Assembly: GCA_026399375.1 (NCBI GenBank)
Contig: JAPLRD010000026.1
Span: 1-34,060, forward strand
DNA: 34,060 nt
Source of the DNA: Pseudomonadota bacterium
GTDB taxonomy: Bacteria > Pseudomonadota > Gammaproteobacteria > Burkholderiales > SG8-39
Direction: 5' to 3'
Shown: positions 1-7,528 of the stretch, one piece after another
How positions within the stretch are numbered: position 1 is the stretch's first letter
How the letters are laid out: each line of letters opens with the position of its first letter
The notes under the pieces: model-generated
Seen by the model: the letters and a program-made list of their open reading frames with translations, nothing else
What the model was told of the DNA's origin: nothing
Database searches by the model: none
Position numbers and translations under genes: made by a program

Positions 1-2
1 AT

Positions 3-425
3 CTGGAGCTGACAGGATTTCCGCCGTCGCGGGAGGAGATGCATACTTTCGTCAACGACGCTGGGGACCAGCGGGAAAAGCGGGACGAGCTCATCGACCG
101 GCTGGTTGGCAGCCCTGAGTACGTGGATTACTGGGCGAACAAATGGGCGGACCTGCTGCAATGCAATAGCAAGTTTCTGGGCAAGGAAGGCGCGGAGCTG
201 TTTCGCGCCTGGATCCGACAAGAAGTGGAGCGGAACCGGCCCTATGACCAATTCGTGCGAGAGATTCTGACCGCGTCGGGATCGAACCATGAGAACCCGG
301 CTGCCAGCTACTGGAAGATCCTTCGCACGCCGGCGGAGGCGATGGTGAAACCCACCATGGCGTCGGTAATGGAATTCGGATTGCCGTGCTGCATGGCCAG
401 TTCCGCGGTTTCCATCGCCTCGTAG
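3..425 (+). pseudogene. DUF1549-type protein fragment, cut at both ends
   Basis: The reading frame is open from base 3, upstream of the first ATG at 39, so the gene begins outside the window. Translation starts LELTGFPPSREEM and continues with RDELIDRLVGSPEYVDYW, NKWADLL, RPYDQFVREILTASG and NPAASYWKILRTPAEAM. These are the usual signatures of DUF1549, found in Planctomycetes, Verrucomicrobia and Acidobacteria next to DUF1553 and cytochrome-like domains. The family match stops around base 345; after that the frame is simply the antisense of ftcD and runs by chance to a stop at 425. The expected continuation, a cysteine-containing CxxCH-like segment, is missing. The function of the family is not well defined. 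The fragment does not belong with the betaproteobacterial genes that follow. The fragment is clear; its origin (assembly chimera or transfer) is inference. Confidence 0.7.
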
Positions 426-2005
426 GAAAGACGCGCGGTGCGCAGCGGCACGTCGATCGCGAGTTTCAGGCCTTCCTGCATTTTCGCGGCGCGATGCCCT
501 TTCTCTTCCGCCGTACCTGCGGGGAGGCGGCGCGCGTCCATGTAGGCGCTGAAAGCGGAGGTGTCTTCGTCCACTGCCAGCATCAGGGCATCTTTCACGC
601 GCTGCGCTTTTTCGGCAGCGGCCAGGAGTTGCCGCTCGGCCGCGTCGCTGCCGGCCTTGCCCTGCGTCAGATTGGCCACCATCGATGCCAGCGCCGCGCC
701 CAGGCTGCCTGCAAGGGCGGCGATGGAGCCGCCGCCGGGGGCGGGCGTGCCGCGGCTTACTTCGTCGACGAGGTCGCGGCCGCGCATGTCCATCAATCCG
801 TCGGCGTAGGTCCTGGGCAAGCCGAGTACCTTCTTCTCCAATTCGAACGGCGCTGCGTCGTTGAGGCCCAGGCTGAACACTCCGGCCTGGAGTACGTCAC
901 CGACGGGCACGAACGCGCTCTTGCCCTGCGCCTCGAGGTAGGCGCGCCCGGCCTGGTACAGGGCTTGGAACGGCACCAGGCCGACGATTTCGCTGCCGGT
1001 CACGACCAGACCGCGCGCCGCCGCCATGGTTCGCGCGGCCTCCAGCACGTCCCGCGGCGATGTGACGCGCCAATTGGTCAGGTTGATCGACAGTTGGACG
1101 CGCTTGTACGCCGCCACATACCAGCCGATGGCTTTGCACGCCTTGAACCGGCCGGCGCGGTAGACCTTCTGTCCGACGACGTCCTTCGCCGCGTCGATGT
1201 CGTTCGCGGCGAGCAGTTCGCGCAGCGAATAGCCGTGTGCTTCGCGGCAGTGTTTCTCGGTGTCCTCGAAGCGCTGGCCGTCGAAATCGCAGTTGCCGCA
1301 GGGAAATGCCCCCTCGGCATAGCGCAGTTCCTGTCCGCTGGAGTAATACGCGCCCTTCTGCCCGCGCCGCGCGATGCGGCCCTTCTCGCGCAGTTCGAGC
1401 GCGATGTCCGTGGCGTGCGCCTTGTCCGTGCTGTTGAGGGTGATGTTGTAGGCGATGAGGAATTCGCGCGCACCGGTGATCAGGGCGCCGAATCCGGGAT
1501 TGAATCTCGCCGGGCCGAAGTCCGGCTTCCATTCGGGGTCCCGCAACTTCTTTTCCAGGCCCTCGTATTCGCCTTTGCGCACCACTGCCAGATTGCTGCG
1601 CTCGGGCCGGCTGGCGGCGTGCTCATACAGGTAGACCGGCACTTCGAGTTCTTTGCCGACGCGCTCACCCAGCCGGCGCGCGAGCCCGGCGCATTCGTCC
1701 ATGGTGACACCTTCGACCGGTATGAACGGGCACACGTCGCATGCGCCCATGCGCGGGTGTGAACCCGTGTGCTGGCGCATGTCGATCAGCCGCGCGGCCG
1801 CGGCGATGCCGCGGAACGCGGCCTCGAGCACGCTTTCCGGATCGCCGACCAGGGTGACCACGGTGCGGTTGGTGTCAGCGCCGGGATCGACGTCCATGAG
1901 CTTCACGCCGGAGACGGATCCTATGGCGTCGGTGATCTGGCGCATTTTCGCCATGTCCCGGCCTTCGGAAAAATTGGGTACGCACTCGACCACGCGCTGG
2001 TTCAT
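308..2005 (-). CDS. ftcD: Formiminotransferase-cyclodeaminase, 3' end broken
   Basis: Bifunctional folate enzyme. The N-terminal half moves the formimino group from formiminoglutamate to tetrahydrofolate; the C-terminal half deaminates it to methenyl-THF, closing histidine catabolism. The N-terminal formiminotransferase domain (residues 1 to about 340) shows VVECVPNFSEGR and the HPRMGACDVCPF active-site segment, with His83 matching the family catalytic His. The cyclodeaminase domain (about 405-560) shows TPAPGGGSIAALAGSLGAALA and GNPNSITDA. Residues 222-287 form an insertion compared with mammalian FTCD and hold a C-x2-C-x12-H-x4-H pattern. The start is supported by GAGGA six bases upstream. 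It lies 32 bases after hutC on the same strand, so it is probably co-transcribed and under HutC. The last family-like residues are near base 350; the normal end, several dozen residues, is missing and the remaining codons belong to the foreign left flank. Confidence 0.9.
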   Translation of the reverse strand: MNQRVVECVPNFSEGRDMAKMRQITDAIGSVSGVKLMDVDPGADTNRTVVTLVGDPESVLEAAFRGIAAAARLIDMRQHTGSHPRMGACDVCPFIPVEGVTMDECAGLARRLGERVGKELEVPVYLYEHAASRPERSNLAVVRKGEYEGLEKKLRDPEWKPDFGPARFNPGFGALITGAREFLIAYNITLNSTDKAHATDIALELREKGRIARRGQKGAYYSSGQELRYAEGAFPCGNCDFDGQRFEDTEKHCREAHGYSLRELLAANDIDAAKDVVGQKVYRAGRFKACKAIGWYVAAYKRVQLSINLTNWRVTSPRDVLEAARTMAAARGLVVTGSEIVGLVPFQALYQAGRAYLEAQGKSAFVPVGDVLQAGVFSLGLNDAAPFELEKKVLGLPRTYADGLMDMRGRDLVDEVSRGTPAPGGGSIAALAGSLGAALASMVANLTQGKAGSDAAERQLLAAAEKAQRVKDALMLAVDEDTSAFSAYMDARRLPAGTAEEKGHRAAKMQEGLKLAIDVPLRTARLSYEAMETAELAMQHGNPNSITDAMVGFTIASAGVRRIFQ

Positions 2006-2037
2006 CTTGTCCTCACAAATTCATGTCTTCAAAAATC

Positions 2038-2784
2038 TCAAAAGGATCCGGTCAGCTGATAGCGGCTGGCCGGGTGCCACATGGTGGCCACCGAGGCGAC
2101 CGTTCCCATTGAACGGGTGGTCCGGTACAACACAAGGCAGGGCTCACCCGCGGGCATTCCCAGGCGCTTGCGTATGTCCGCCGGCGGCAGCCTCGCCTCG
2201 ATGCGATAGCTGACGCCCTGCAGCGGGGCGACACGCATCAGGTATTCGTTCGGCGTCGAATGGGCGAAATCCTGGCTCAGGTAATCCGGTGCGAGCGCGG
2301 CGTTGACCCAGCGGTCCTCGAGCTGGATCTGCTCGCCGTTTTCGTAGTGCACCAGCACCGAGTGAAACAGGCGGAAGCCGCGGTGCGCCTCGAATTTCTG
2401 TGCCAGCGCGGCCGGTGCCTTCACGTTTTCCAGCAGCTTGACCACGCAGGCGTGGCTGTCGCCGCGGGCGCGCACCTCGTCGGCGATGCTGCGGATCGCC
2501 ACCAGCGTCGACTGGTATTTCTGCTGCGCGACGAAGGTGCCCAGGCCCTGGATGCGGCTGACGATCTGCTCGCCGGCGAGTTCGCGCAGGGCGCGGTTGA
2601 CCGTCATGCGCGCCACGCCGAACTGCCGCCCCAGCGCCGCCTCGGTGGGAATCTGGTCGCCTTCCTTCCACTCGCCGGCGTGGATGCGCTGCAGGATGTG
2701 GTTCTTGATCCTCTGGAACGACGGAACGCCGCCGCCGCGGGGCGCGGCCCTGCCCTTCGTCTTGCCGGTCGTCCTGTTCGTCAT
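2038..2784 (-). CDS. hutC: Histidine utilisation repressor HutC (GntR/UTRA)
   Basis: Cytoplasmic repressor of the histidine-utilisation genes; in the known family urocanate is the inducer. Of about 248 residues, the first 20-90 make a GntR winged helix (EGDQIPTEAALGRQFGVARMTVNRALRELA, split here by segment) ending in the typical GLGTFVA turn. A UTRA effector-binding domain follows, ending with LVLYRTTRSMGTVASVATMW, close to HutC proteins. A longer frame opens at 2904, but that start falls inside a predicted operator. The ATG at 2784, with a short AAGG upstream, gives the normal family length. It is transcribed first on the minus strand with ftcD behind it and faces the transporter and hutUI arm, as expected of an autoregulated repressor. 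The assignment to HutC rather than another GntR/UTRA protein rests on both sequence and context. Confidence 0.9.
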   Translation of the reverse strand: MTNRTTGKTKGRAAPRGGGVPSFQRIKNHILQRIHAGEWKEGDQIPTEAALGRQFGVARMTVNRALRELAGEQIVSRIQGLGTFVAQQKYQSTLVAIRSIADEVRARGDSHACVVKLLENVKAPAALAQKFEAHRGFRLFHSVLVHYENGEQIQLEDRWVNAALAPDYLSQDFAHSTPNEYLMRVAPLQGVSYRIEARLPPADIRKRLGMPAGEPCLVLYRTTRSMGTVASVATMWHPASRYQLTGSF

Positions 2785-2835
2785 CGCGCGCCTTGCCGCT
2801 CGGTTTGCCGATGACGCTATTTTCCGCACTTCATG

Positions 2836-2847
2836 TTGTCTATACAA
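2836..2847. promoter_or_regulatory. Candidate HutC operator 1
   Basis: TTGTCTATACAA, a near-perfect palindrome of the form TTGTNTANACAA. It resembles the TTGTATATACAA-like sites reported for HutC. It sits just upstream of the -35 of the forward promoter and on the hutC-proximal side. It is the exact reverse complement of operator 2, centred 57 bases away. Confidence 0.7.
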
Positions 2848-2851
2848 CCCC

Positions 2852-2880
2852 TTGCAACGAAAAAACTTTGGTGCTACATT
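2852..2880 (+). promoter_or_regulatory. Candidate sigma70 promoter for the liv-hutUI arm
   Basis: TTGCAA (2852-2857), a 17-base spacer, then TACATT (2875-2880). Transcription would start near 2887, just before operator 2, so a repressor bound at 2893-2904 would block initiation. The two operators lie on either side of this promoter. The start site is inferred, not shown. Confidence 0.55.
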
Positions 2881-2892
2881 GGCGACAGCGAT

Positions 2893-2904
2893 TTGTATAG
2901 ACAA
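2893..2904. promoter_or_regulatory. Candidate HutC operator 2
   Basis: TTGTATAGACAA, a near palindrome and the exact reverse complement of operator 1. It lies at about +7 to +18 of the predicted forward transcript, a normal place for a repressor site. The remaining region up to the livK start at 3019 shows no further site. Confidence 0.7.
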
Positions 2905-3018
2905 TTGGTTTTACCGGGGCGTACCCGGCGGGTCGATTACGGCATCCGGCAAAGGCGCTGCAGGGCGGATGGCACGACCGGCGCAATTCATCTGGCAACC
3001 TGACGAGGAGACAAGCAA

Positions 3019-4167
3019 ATGAAACTGAACAGACTGGCCATCGCGGTAACCACTGCCTTCGCAATGCAGTTCGGCGTGTCCGCCATGGCGGAGGTGAAGA
3101 TCGGCATCAACGTGCCGCTCACGGGATTCGCCGCCGCAGACGGAAAATCGGCCCTGGACGGCGCCAAGCTCGCTGTGGCCGACGCCAACGCCAAGGGCGG
3201 GATCAATGGCGAGAAGATCGAACTCGTGATCTACGACGACCAGGCTTCGCCCAAGGAAGCCACCCCGGCGGCGACCAAGCTGATCGAGAAGGACAAGGTC
3301 GTGGCGGGCGTGTCCGGTTCCTACTCCGCCTCCACGCGCGCTGCGGCGCCGCTGTTCCAGGCGGCGAAAGTGCCTTACGTCGTGGCCTATTCCATCCACC
3401 CGGACGTGACCCTGGCGGGCGATTACGTGTTCCGCACCGCGACCATGGGCGAAGTGCAGGGCCGCGCCGGCGCGCGCCTGGCGAGCGATCTCGGGAAGAA
3501 GAAGGTGGTGATGATCACCCTCAAGAACGATTTCGGCCAGGCGCTCGGCGCCGGCTTCAAGGAAGCGGCGCCGAAAATGGGCCTGACCATCATCAACGAG
3601 TACGAGTACAGCATGCCCGACCGCCAGTTCGGCGCGCTGATCTCCAAAGTCAAATCGGACAATCCTGAGCTGATCTATGCGTCCGGCTATTATTTCACCG
3701 CGGGCCCGCTGGTGAACCAGTTGCGCGCGGCCGGCGTCACCGTTCCGGTCATCGGACAGGAAGGCTACGACTCGGAGAAATTCATCGAGATCGCCGGCGC
3801 CGCTTCCGAGGGCACGCTGGTGACCACGTCGCTCGATCGCGACTCGGCATCGCCCGCGACGCAGGCGTTCCTGAAGGATTTCCGCGCCGCGTACAACTAC
3901 GGGGCGGACATGGTCGGGGCATCGACCTACACCGCAACGGCCATCGCCATCGAAGGCCTGAAGAAGACCGGGGGCAAAGGCGGCGAGGCGCTGAAGAAGG
4001 CGATCGAAAGCGGCACCTTCACCACGCCCATCGGCACGCTAACCTTCAACGACCTGCACGAAGTGAAGAAGGACGTGCAGGTGCAAGTGGTCAAGGGCAA
4101 GACCTTCCATCGCCATTCGGTGATCTCCGATCCGGTGCTGCTGGCGCCGCCGACAAAGGCGAAGTAA
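3019..4167 (+). CDS. livK: Branched-chain-type ABC transporter substrate-binding protein
   Basis: Periplasmic binding protein of a LIV-type (HAAT) ABC importer. A signal peptide occupies residues 1-24, with a likely cut after SAMA. The mature part is a type 1 periplasmic-binding fold: VKIGINVPLTGFAAADG at its start, then YDDQASPKEATPAATKLI, VVAGVSGSYSAST and YNYGADMVGASTY, ending at 382 residues, a normal length. AGGAGAC precedes the ATG. It is the first gene after the promoter with HutC-like operators and is followed by both permeases, both ATPases, then hutU and hutI. The substrate is therefore inferred to be histidine or urocanate rather than leucine, isoleucine or valine. The family is clear; the ligand cannot be read from the sequence. 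Confidence 0.9.
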   Translation: MKLNRLAIAVTTAFAMQFGVSAMAEVKIGINVPLTGFAAADGKSALDGAKLAVADANAKGGINGEKIELVIYDDQASPKEATPAATKLIEKDKVVAGVSGSYSASTRAAAPLFQAAKVPYVVAYSIHPDVTLAGDYVFRTATMGEVQGRAGARLASDLGKKKVVMITLKNDFGQALGAGFKEAAPKMGLTIINEYEYSMPDRQFGALISKVKSDNPELIYASGYYFTAGPLVNQLRAAGVTVPVIGQEGYDSEKFIEIAGAASEGTLVTTSLDRDSASPATQAFLKDFRAAYNYGADMVGASTYTATAIAIEGLKKTGGKGGEALKKAIESGTFTTPIGTLTFNDLHEVKKDVQVQVVKGKTFHRHSVISDPVLLAPPTKAK

Positions 4168-4197
4168 TAGTCGGCGCATCTCTGACAATCTAAATTC

Positions 4198-4276
4198 TGT
4201 CATTCCGAGCGCAGCGAGGAATCCGCTTTTCAGCGAGAGCAAGCAGCAGATTCCTCGGCTTGAGGCTTCTATGACA
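4198..4276. repeat. Palindromic intergenic element (CATTCCGAG type)
   Basis: The outer arms are TGTCATTCC at the left and ATGACA at the right. The inner arms CGAGGAATC (4215-4223) and GATTCCTCG (4249-4257) are perfect and extend to 12 of 13 pairs. It can fold into one long imperfect hairpin in RNA or DNA and fills most of the livK-livH gap. From memory, similar CATTCCGAGCG...GAGGAATC palindromes are scattered between genes in many unrelated bacteria; copy number here cannot be judged from one window. Confidence 0.75.
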
Positions 4277-4293
4277 TTTTCTAGAGAAACCGC

Positions 4294-5157
4294 ATGCTGT
4301 TCGTAGAATTGATTGCGCAGGGGCTGGTTCAGGGCAGCATCTATGCCCTGATCGCCCTCGGGCTGACGCTGGTGTACGGCCTGCTGCGCGTGCTGCACGT
4401 CGCCCACGCCGCGTTCTTCACGCTGGGCGGCTATGTCGGCGTGATGGTCGCCAACCAGACCGGCAGCCTCGCGGCGGCGCTGGTCGCGGCCATGATCGTG
4501 GCCGGCGTCGGCGGTATCCTGATGTTTCGCCTGTGCTACCAGCCCATCCTGCATCAGCCGCCGTTCGTGCCGCTGATCGCCTCGATCGGTCTGTACATCG
4601 CCGCCGAGGAGATTTTCCGCATCATCTTCGGGCCCTCCGGCCTGACCTACAAGTACGAGTTCCTGCAGGGGCAGGTGACCTTGTTCGGGACCCTGCGCTT
4701 CAAGGAGGCCGAAATCGCGGTGATGCTGGGCAGCGCTGCCATCATCGGCGTGCTGAGCCTGCTGCAGACGCGCACCCGCATCGGCGTGGCCTGCCAGGCG
4801 ACGGTGTCCGACCCGCAGATGGCGGAGTCCTTCGGCATTTCGCCGCAGAAAGTGGGCGATATTAATTTCTTCGTCGGTTCAGCGCTGGCCGCCTTCGCCG
4901 GGGTGATGGTGTCGGTGCTCAACAACATGGTCGAGCCGACCATGGGCAGCGTGCCCTCCTACAAGGCGCTCGCCATCATCGTGCTCGGCGGCCTGGGCTC
5001 GGTGCGCGGCACCCTGGCGGCGGCGCTGGTGCTGGGTGTGGTCGAGTCCTTCGGCACGATTTACGTCGGGCACTTCCACGACCGCAACGCGATCGCCTTC
5101 GCCTTCCTGATCCTGGTGCTGATGTGGCGGCCGCAGGGTCTGTTCGCCAGGTCGTGA
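4294..5157 (+). CDS. livH: LIV-type ABC transporter permease LivH
   Basis: Inner-membrane permease of the same importer. The 287 residues are almost wholly hydrophobic with about eight membrane segments. They open with QGLVQGSIYALIALGLTLVYG followed by LHVAHAAFFTLGGY, a hallmark of LivH. The EAA-like cytoplasmic loop LGGLGSVRGTLAAALVLGVVE that contacts the ATPase lies near residue 230, and the protein ends with MWRPQGLFA as in the family. It is separated from livK by 126 bases that hold a palindromic element, while the following genes are packed without gaps. That could set the binding protein at a different expression level from the permeases. Confidence 0.93.
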   Translation: MLFVELIAQGLVQGSIYALIALGLTLVYGLLRVLHVAHAAFFTLGGYVGVMVANQTGSLAAALVAAMIVAGVGGILMFRLCYQPILHQPPFVPLIASIGLYIAAEEIFRIIFGPSGLTYKYEFLQGQVTLFGTLRFKEAEIAVMLGSAAIIGVLSLLQTRTRIGVACQATVSDPQMAESFGISPQKVGDINFFVGSALAAFAGVMVSVLNNMVEPTMGSVPSYKALAIIVLGGLGSVRGTLAAALVLGVVESFGTIYVGHFHDRNAIAFAFLILVLMWRPQGLFARS

Positions 5158-5160
5158 CAG

Positions 5161-6012
5161 ATGGAATATGAAATCTCCCTTGCGACGACCATGGCGATCA
5201 GCGTGCTGTTCGCTTTGTCGCTCAATCTGATCACCGGTTTTTGCGGACAGATCAGCCTCGGCCACGCCGCCTTCCTCGGCGTCGGTGCCTATACTTCCGG
5301 CCTGCTCGCCAAGGCCGGCGTCCCGTTCCTGCTGACGCTGCCTCTGGCGATGCTGCTGGCCGGTGTGCTCGGCGTGATCGTCGGCCTTGCCAGCCTGCGC
5401 GTGCGCGCGGACTTCCTCGCCATCACCACCATGGGCGTGGGTTTCCTGTTTGTCGGCGTGGTGCGGCAGCAGGAGGCGCTGGGCGCGGAAATGGGGATCT
5501 CGGCCATTCCCGATGCCGGCATGTCCAAGGCGGCGTTCATGCTGTTCACCATCGCCCTCGCCGCCGCCACCGCGACGCTTTCTTCCTACGTGCGCCGTTG
5601 CTGGATGGGACGCGTCTTCGGCGCCATCGCCGAAGATGAGGACACGGTGCGCGTGCTGGGCATAGACGTGCCGCGCTTCAAGCTCACGGCTTTCGCGCTG
5701 GGCACGGCCCTCGCCGGCTTGGCCGGCGGACTGTACGCGCAGCACCTCAAGTTCATCGCGCCGGACAGTTTCGGCTTCATCGAATCGATCACGGTGCTGT
5801 CGATGGTGGTGGTGGGCGGCATCGGCTCCGTGACCGGCGTCACCGTGTCCGCGGCCGTGCTGTCGGTGTTGCCGTCCTGGTTTCAGGTCATCGGCGATTA
5901 CAAGCTCCTGGTGTACGGCGGGCTCTTGTTCTTGATGATGCGCTTCAGTCCCGGCGGCATGGCGGCGCTGGTGACGCGGATCTTCCAAACCGACCGCTGG
6001 GGAAAGAAATGA
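5161..6012 (+). CDS. livM: LIV-type ABC transporter permease LivM
   Basis: Second inner-membrane permease, partner of LivH. The 283 residues include about eight hydrophobic segments. NLITGFCGQISLGHAAFLGVGAY lies near the start (a LivM/LivH hallmark), and the coupling loop GGIGSVTGVTVSAAVLSVLP near residue 220. It begins four bases after livH stops, and its TGA overlaps the livG start codon (ATGA), a sign of translational coupling. The usual extra N-terminal region of enteric LivM is absent, as in many non-enteric homologues. Confidence 0.92.
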   Translation: MEYEISLATTMAISVLFALSLNLITGFCGQISLGHAAFLGVGAYTSGLLAKAGVPFLLTLPLAMLLAGVLGVIVGLASLRVRADFLAITTMGVGFLFVGVVRQQEALGAEMGISAIPDAGMSKAAFMLFTIALAAATATLSSYVRRCWMGRVFGAIAEDEDTVRVLGIDVPRFKLTAFALGTALAGLAGGLYAQHLKFIAPDSFGFIESITVLSMVVVGGIGSVTGVTVSAAVLSVLPSWFQVIGDYKLLVYGGLLFLMMRFSPGGMAALVTRIFQTDRWGKK

Positions 6013-6812
6013 GCGCGCTGCTGTCGGTGGGCGCGGTCACCGTCGTCTTCGACGGCATCACGGCCATCAGCGACGTCTCATTCGACGTGCGCCAGGGTGA
6101 ACTGCTCGGCCTGATCGGACCGAACGGGGCCGGCAAGACCACCATGCTGCGGGTCATCACCGGCGTGGTAAAGGCCACCGCCGGCACGGTGCAGCTCGAA
6201 GGCAAGCCGGTGGACGGACTGCCGACCCACCTGCGCATCCGCCGCGGCCTTGCACTGTCGCAGCAGATCGTGCGGCCGTTCCGCGACATGTCGGTGCTCG
6301 ACAACGTGGCGCTGGCCGCCGGCGCCGACAAGACCGCCTCGCCGGTGAAGGCGCTGTTCCATCGAAGGTGCGAACGCGAAATGCAGACCGGGCAGGCGCT
6401 GCTCGCGCGCCTCGGCATAGCGCAGCATGCGCACGAGTCGCCGGCGATCCAGCCCATGGGCATACTCAAGCGCCTGGAACTCGCACGCGCACTGGCGCTT
6501 GCGCCCAAGCTGCTGCTGCTGGACGAACCCCTGGCGGGCCTGAATTCGAAAGAGGCCCGGCTGCTCGCCGACACCATCACCGACATCAACCGCGGCGGCA
6601 CCACCATCATCCTGATCGAGCACAACCTGGGTGAGGTGCTGCGCATCTGCCAGCGGCTGGTGGTGCTGGACAACGGCAAGAAAATAGCCGAAGGCGAACC
6701 CGAAGCGGTGATGCACGACGCGACCGTGCGCGCGGCGTACCTCGGCACCGGCGCAGCAGGGTCGACGCCAACGACAGCAACTGCAGCAGGAGGGCAGCAT
6801 GCTGCGGCTTGA
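6009..6812 (+). CDS. livG: LIV-type ABC transporter ATPase LivG
   Basis: Cytoplasmic ATPase subunit that powers the importer. Walker A is GPNGAGKTT (residues 38-46), Q-loop QQIVRPFRDMSVLDN (85-99), Walker B LLLLDEPLAGL (168-178), and the switch histidine lies in LIEHNLGEVL. The ABC signature is unusual: where LSGGQ or LSYGQ is expected, the sequence reads QPMGILKRLELARAL (148-162), so only the glycine and the following basic helix remain. LivG proteins vary at this place, so the subunit may still be active with LivF. A low-complexity Ala/Thr tail ends the protein and overlaps the livF start by 14 bases. Confidence 0.92.
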   Translation: MSALLSVGAVTVVFDGITAISDVSFDVRQGELLGLIGPNGAGKTTMLRVITGVVKATAGTVQLEGKPVDGLPTHLRIRRGLALSQQIVRPFRDMSVLDNVALAAGADKTASPVKALFHRRCEREMQTGQALLARLGIAQHAHESPAIQPMGILKRLELARALALAPKLLLLDEPLAGLNSKEARLLADTITDINRGGTTIILIEHNLGEVLRICQRLVVLDNGKKIAEGEPEAVMHDATVRAAYLGTGAAGSTPTTATAAGGQHAAA

Positions 6813-7503
6813 GCGTCTCTCCTGTGGCTACGGTCTGTTCCGGGCGGTGAGCGAACTCGACCTGGAGGTGCCGCGCGGCACCATCACCGGCCTGATCGGG
6901 CCGAACGGCGCCGGAAAATCTTCGGCCTTGATGTGCGTAGCCGGCCACGTCGACCTGCAGGCCGGCCGCATCGTTTTCGACGGCCAGGACATCGGCAGTC
7001 TGCCTGCGACCGAGCGCGTGCGTCGCGGCATCGCCATTGCGCCGGAAGGCAGGCGGTTGTTCAAGGACCTGTCGGTCGAGGACAACCTGCGCGTCGGCGG
7101 CCTGATACACAGCACGAGCCTGTACAAGGAAAGCCGGGAATACGTGCTGACGCTGTTCCCGCGCCTGCGCGAACGCCTGGGTTCGCTCGCCGCCAACCTG
7201 TCCGGGGGTGAGCAGCAGATGCTGTCGATCGGGCGCGCGCTGATGGCGCGGCCGAAGCTCGTCATGATCGACGAACTCTCGCTCGGCCTGATGCCGAAGA
7301 TGGTCGACCTGTGCTACGACGCGCTGCTGCGGCTGAAGGGCGACGGCATGACCATCCTGCTGGTGGAGCAGAACACCGACCGCGTGCTCTCGGTGGCCGA
7401 CCACGTGTGCGTGCTGGAGTCCGGCCGCACCGTCTGGAGCGGCAACGCAGCCGATGCGCGCAAGGACCCCGAACTCGCCGCCGCCTACCTCGGGCTGCGA
7501 TGA
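6799..7503 (+). CDS. livF: LIV-type ABC transporter ATPase LivF
   Basis: Second ATPase of the importer, 234 residues, the usual LivF length. Walker A is GPNGAGKSS, the signature a canonical [16 protein letters not shown], Walker [12 protein letters not shown], and the switch region [21 protein letters not shown] is typical of LivF. The protein ends with AAYLGLR, as is common. The start overlaps the end of livG and has AGGAGG close upstream (around 6788). It is followed after 25 bases by hutU, so the transporter and the catabolic enzymes appear to form one operon. Confidence 0.93.
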   Translation: MLRLERLSCGYGLFRAVSELDLEVPRGTITGLIGPNGAGKSSALMCVAGHVDLQAGRIVFDGQDIGSLPATERVRRGIAIAPEGRRLFKDLSVEDNLRVGGLIHSTSLYKESREYVLTLFPRLRERLGSLAANLSGGEQQMLSIGRALMARPKLVMIDELSLGLMPKMVDLCYDALLRLKGDGMTILLVEQNTDRVLSVADHVCVLESGRTVWSGNAADARKDPELAAAYLGLR

Positions 7504-7528
7504 GCGCCCAGCTGAAAAGGAGAGCCCC

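Noticed and set aside
2785-2904. Longer N-terminus for HutC from an ATG at 2904
   Set aside because: The extra 40 codons lie across both operators and the promoter and have no family match.
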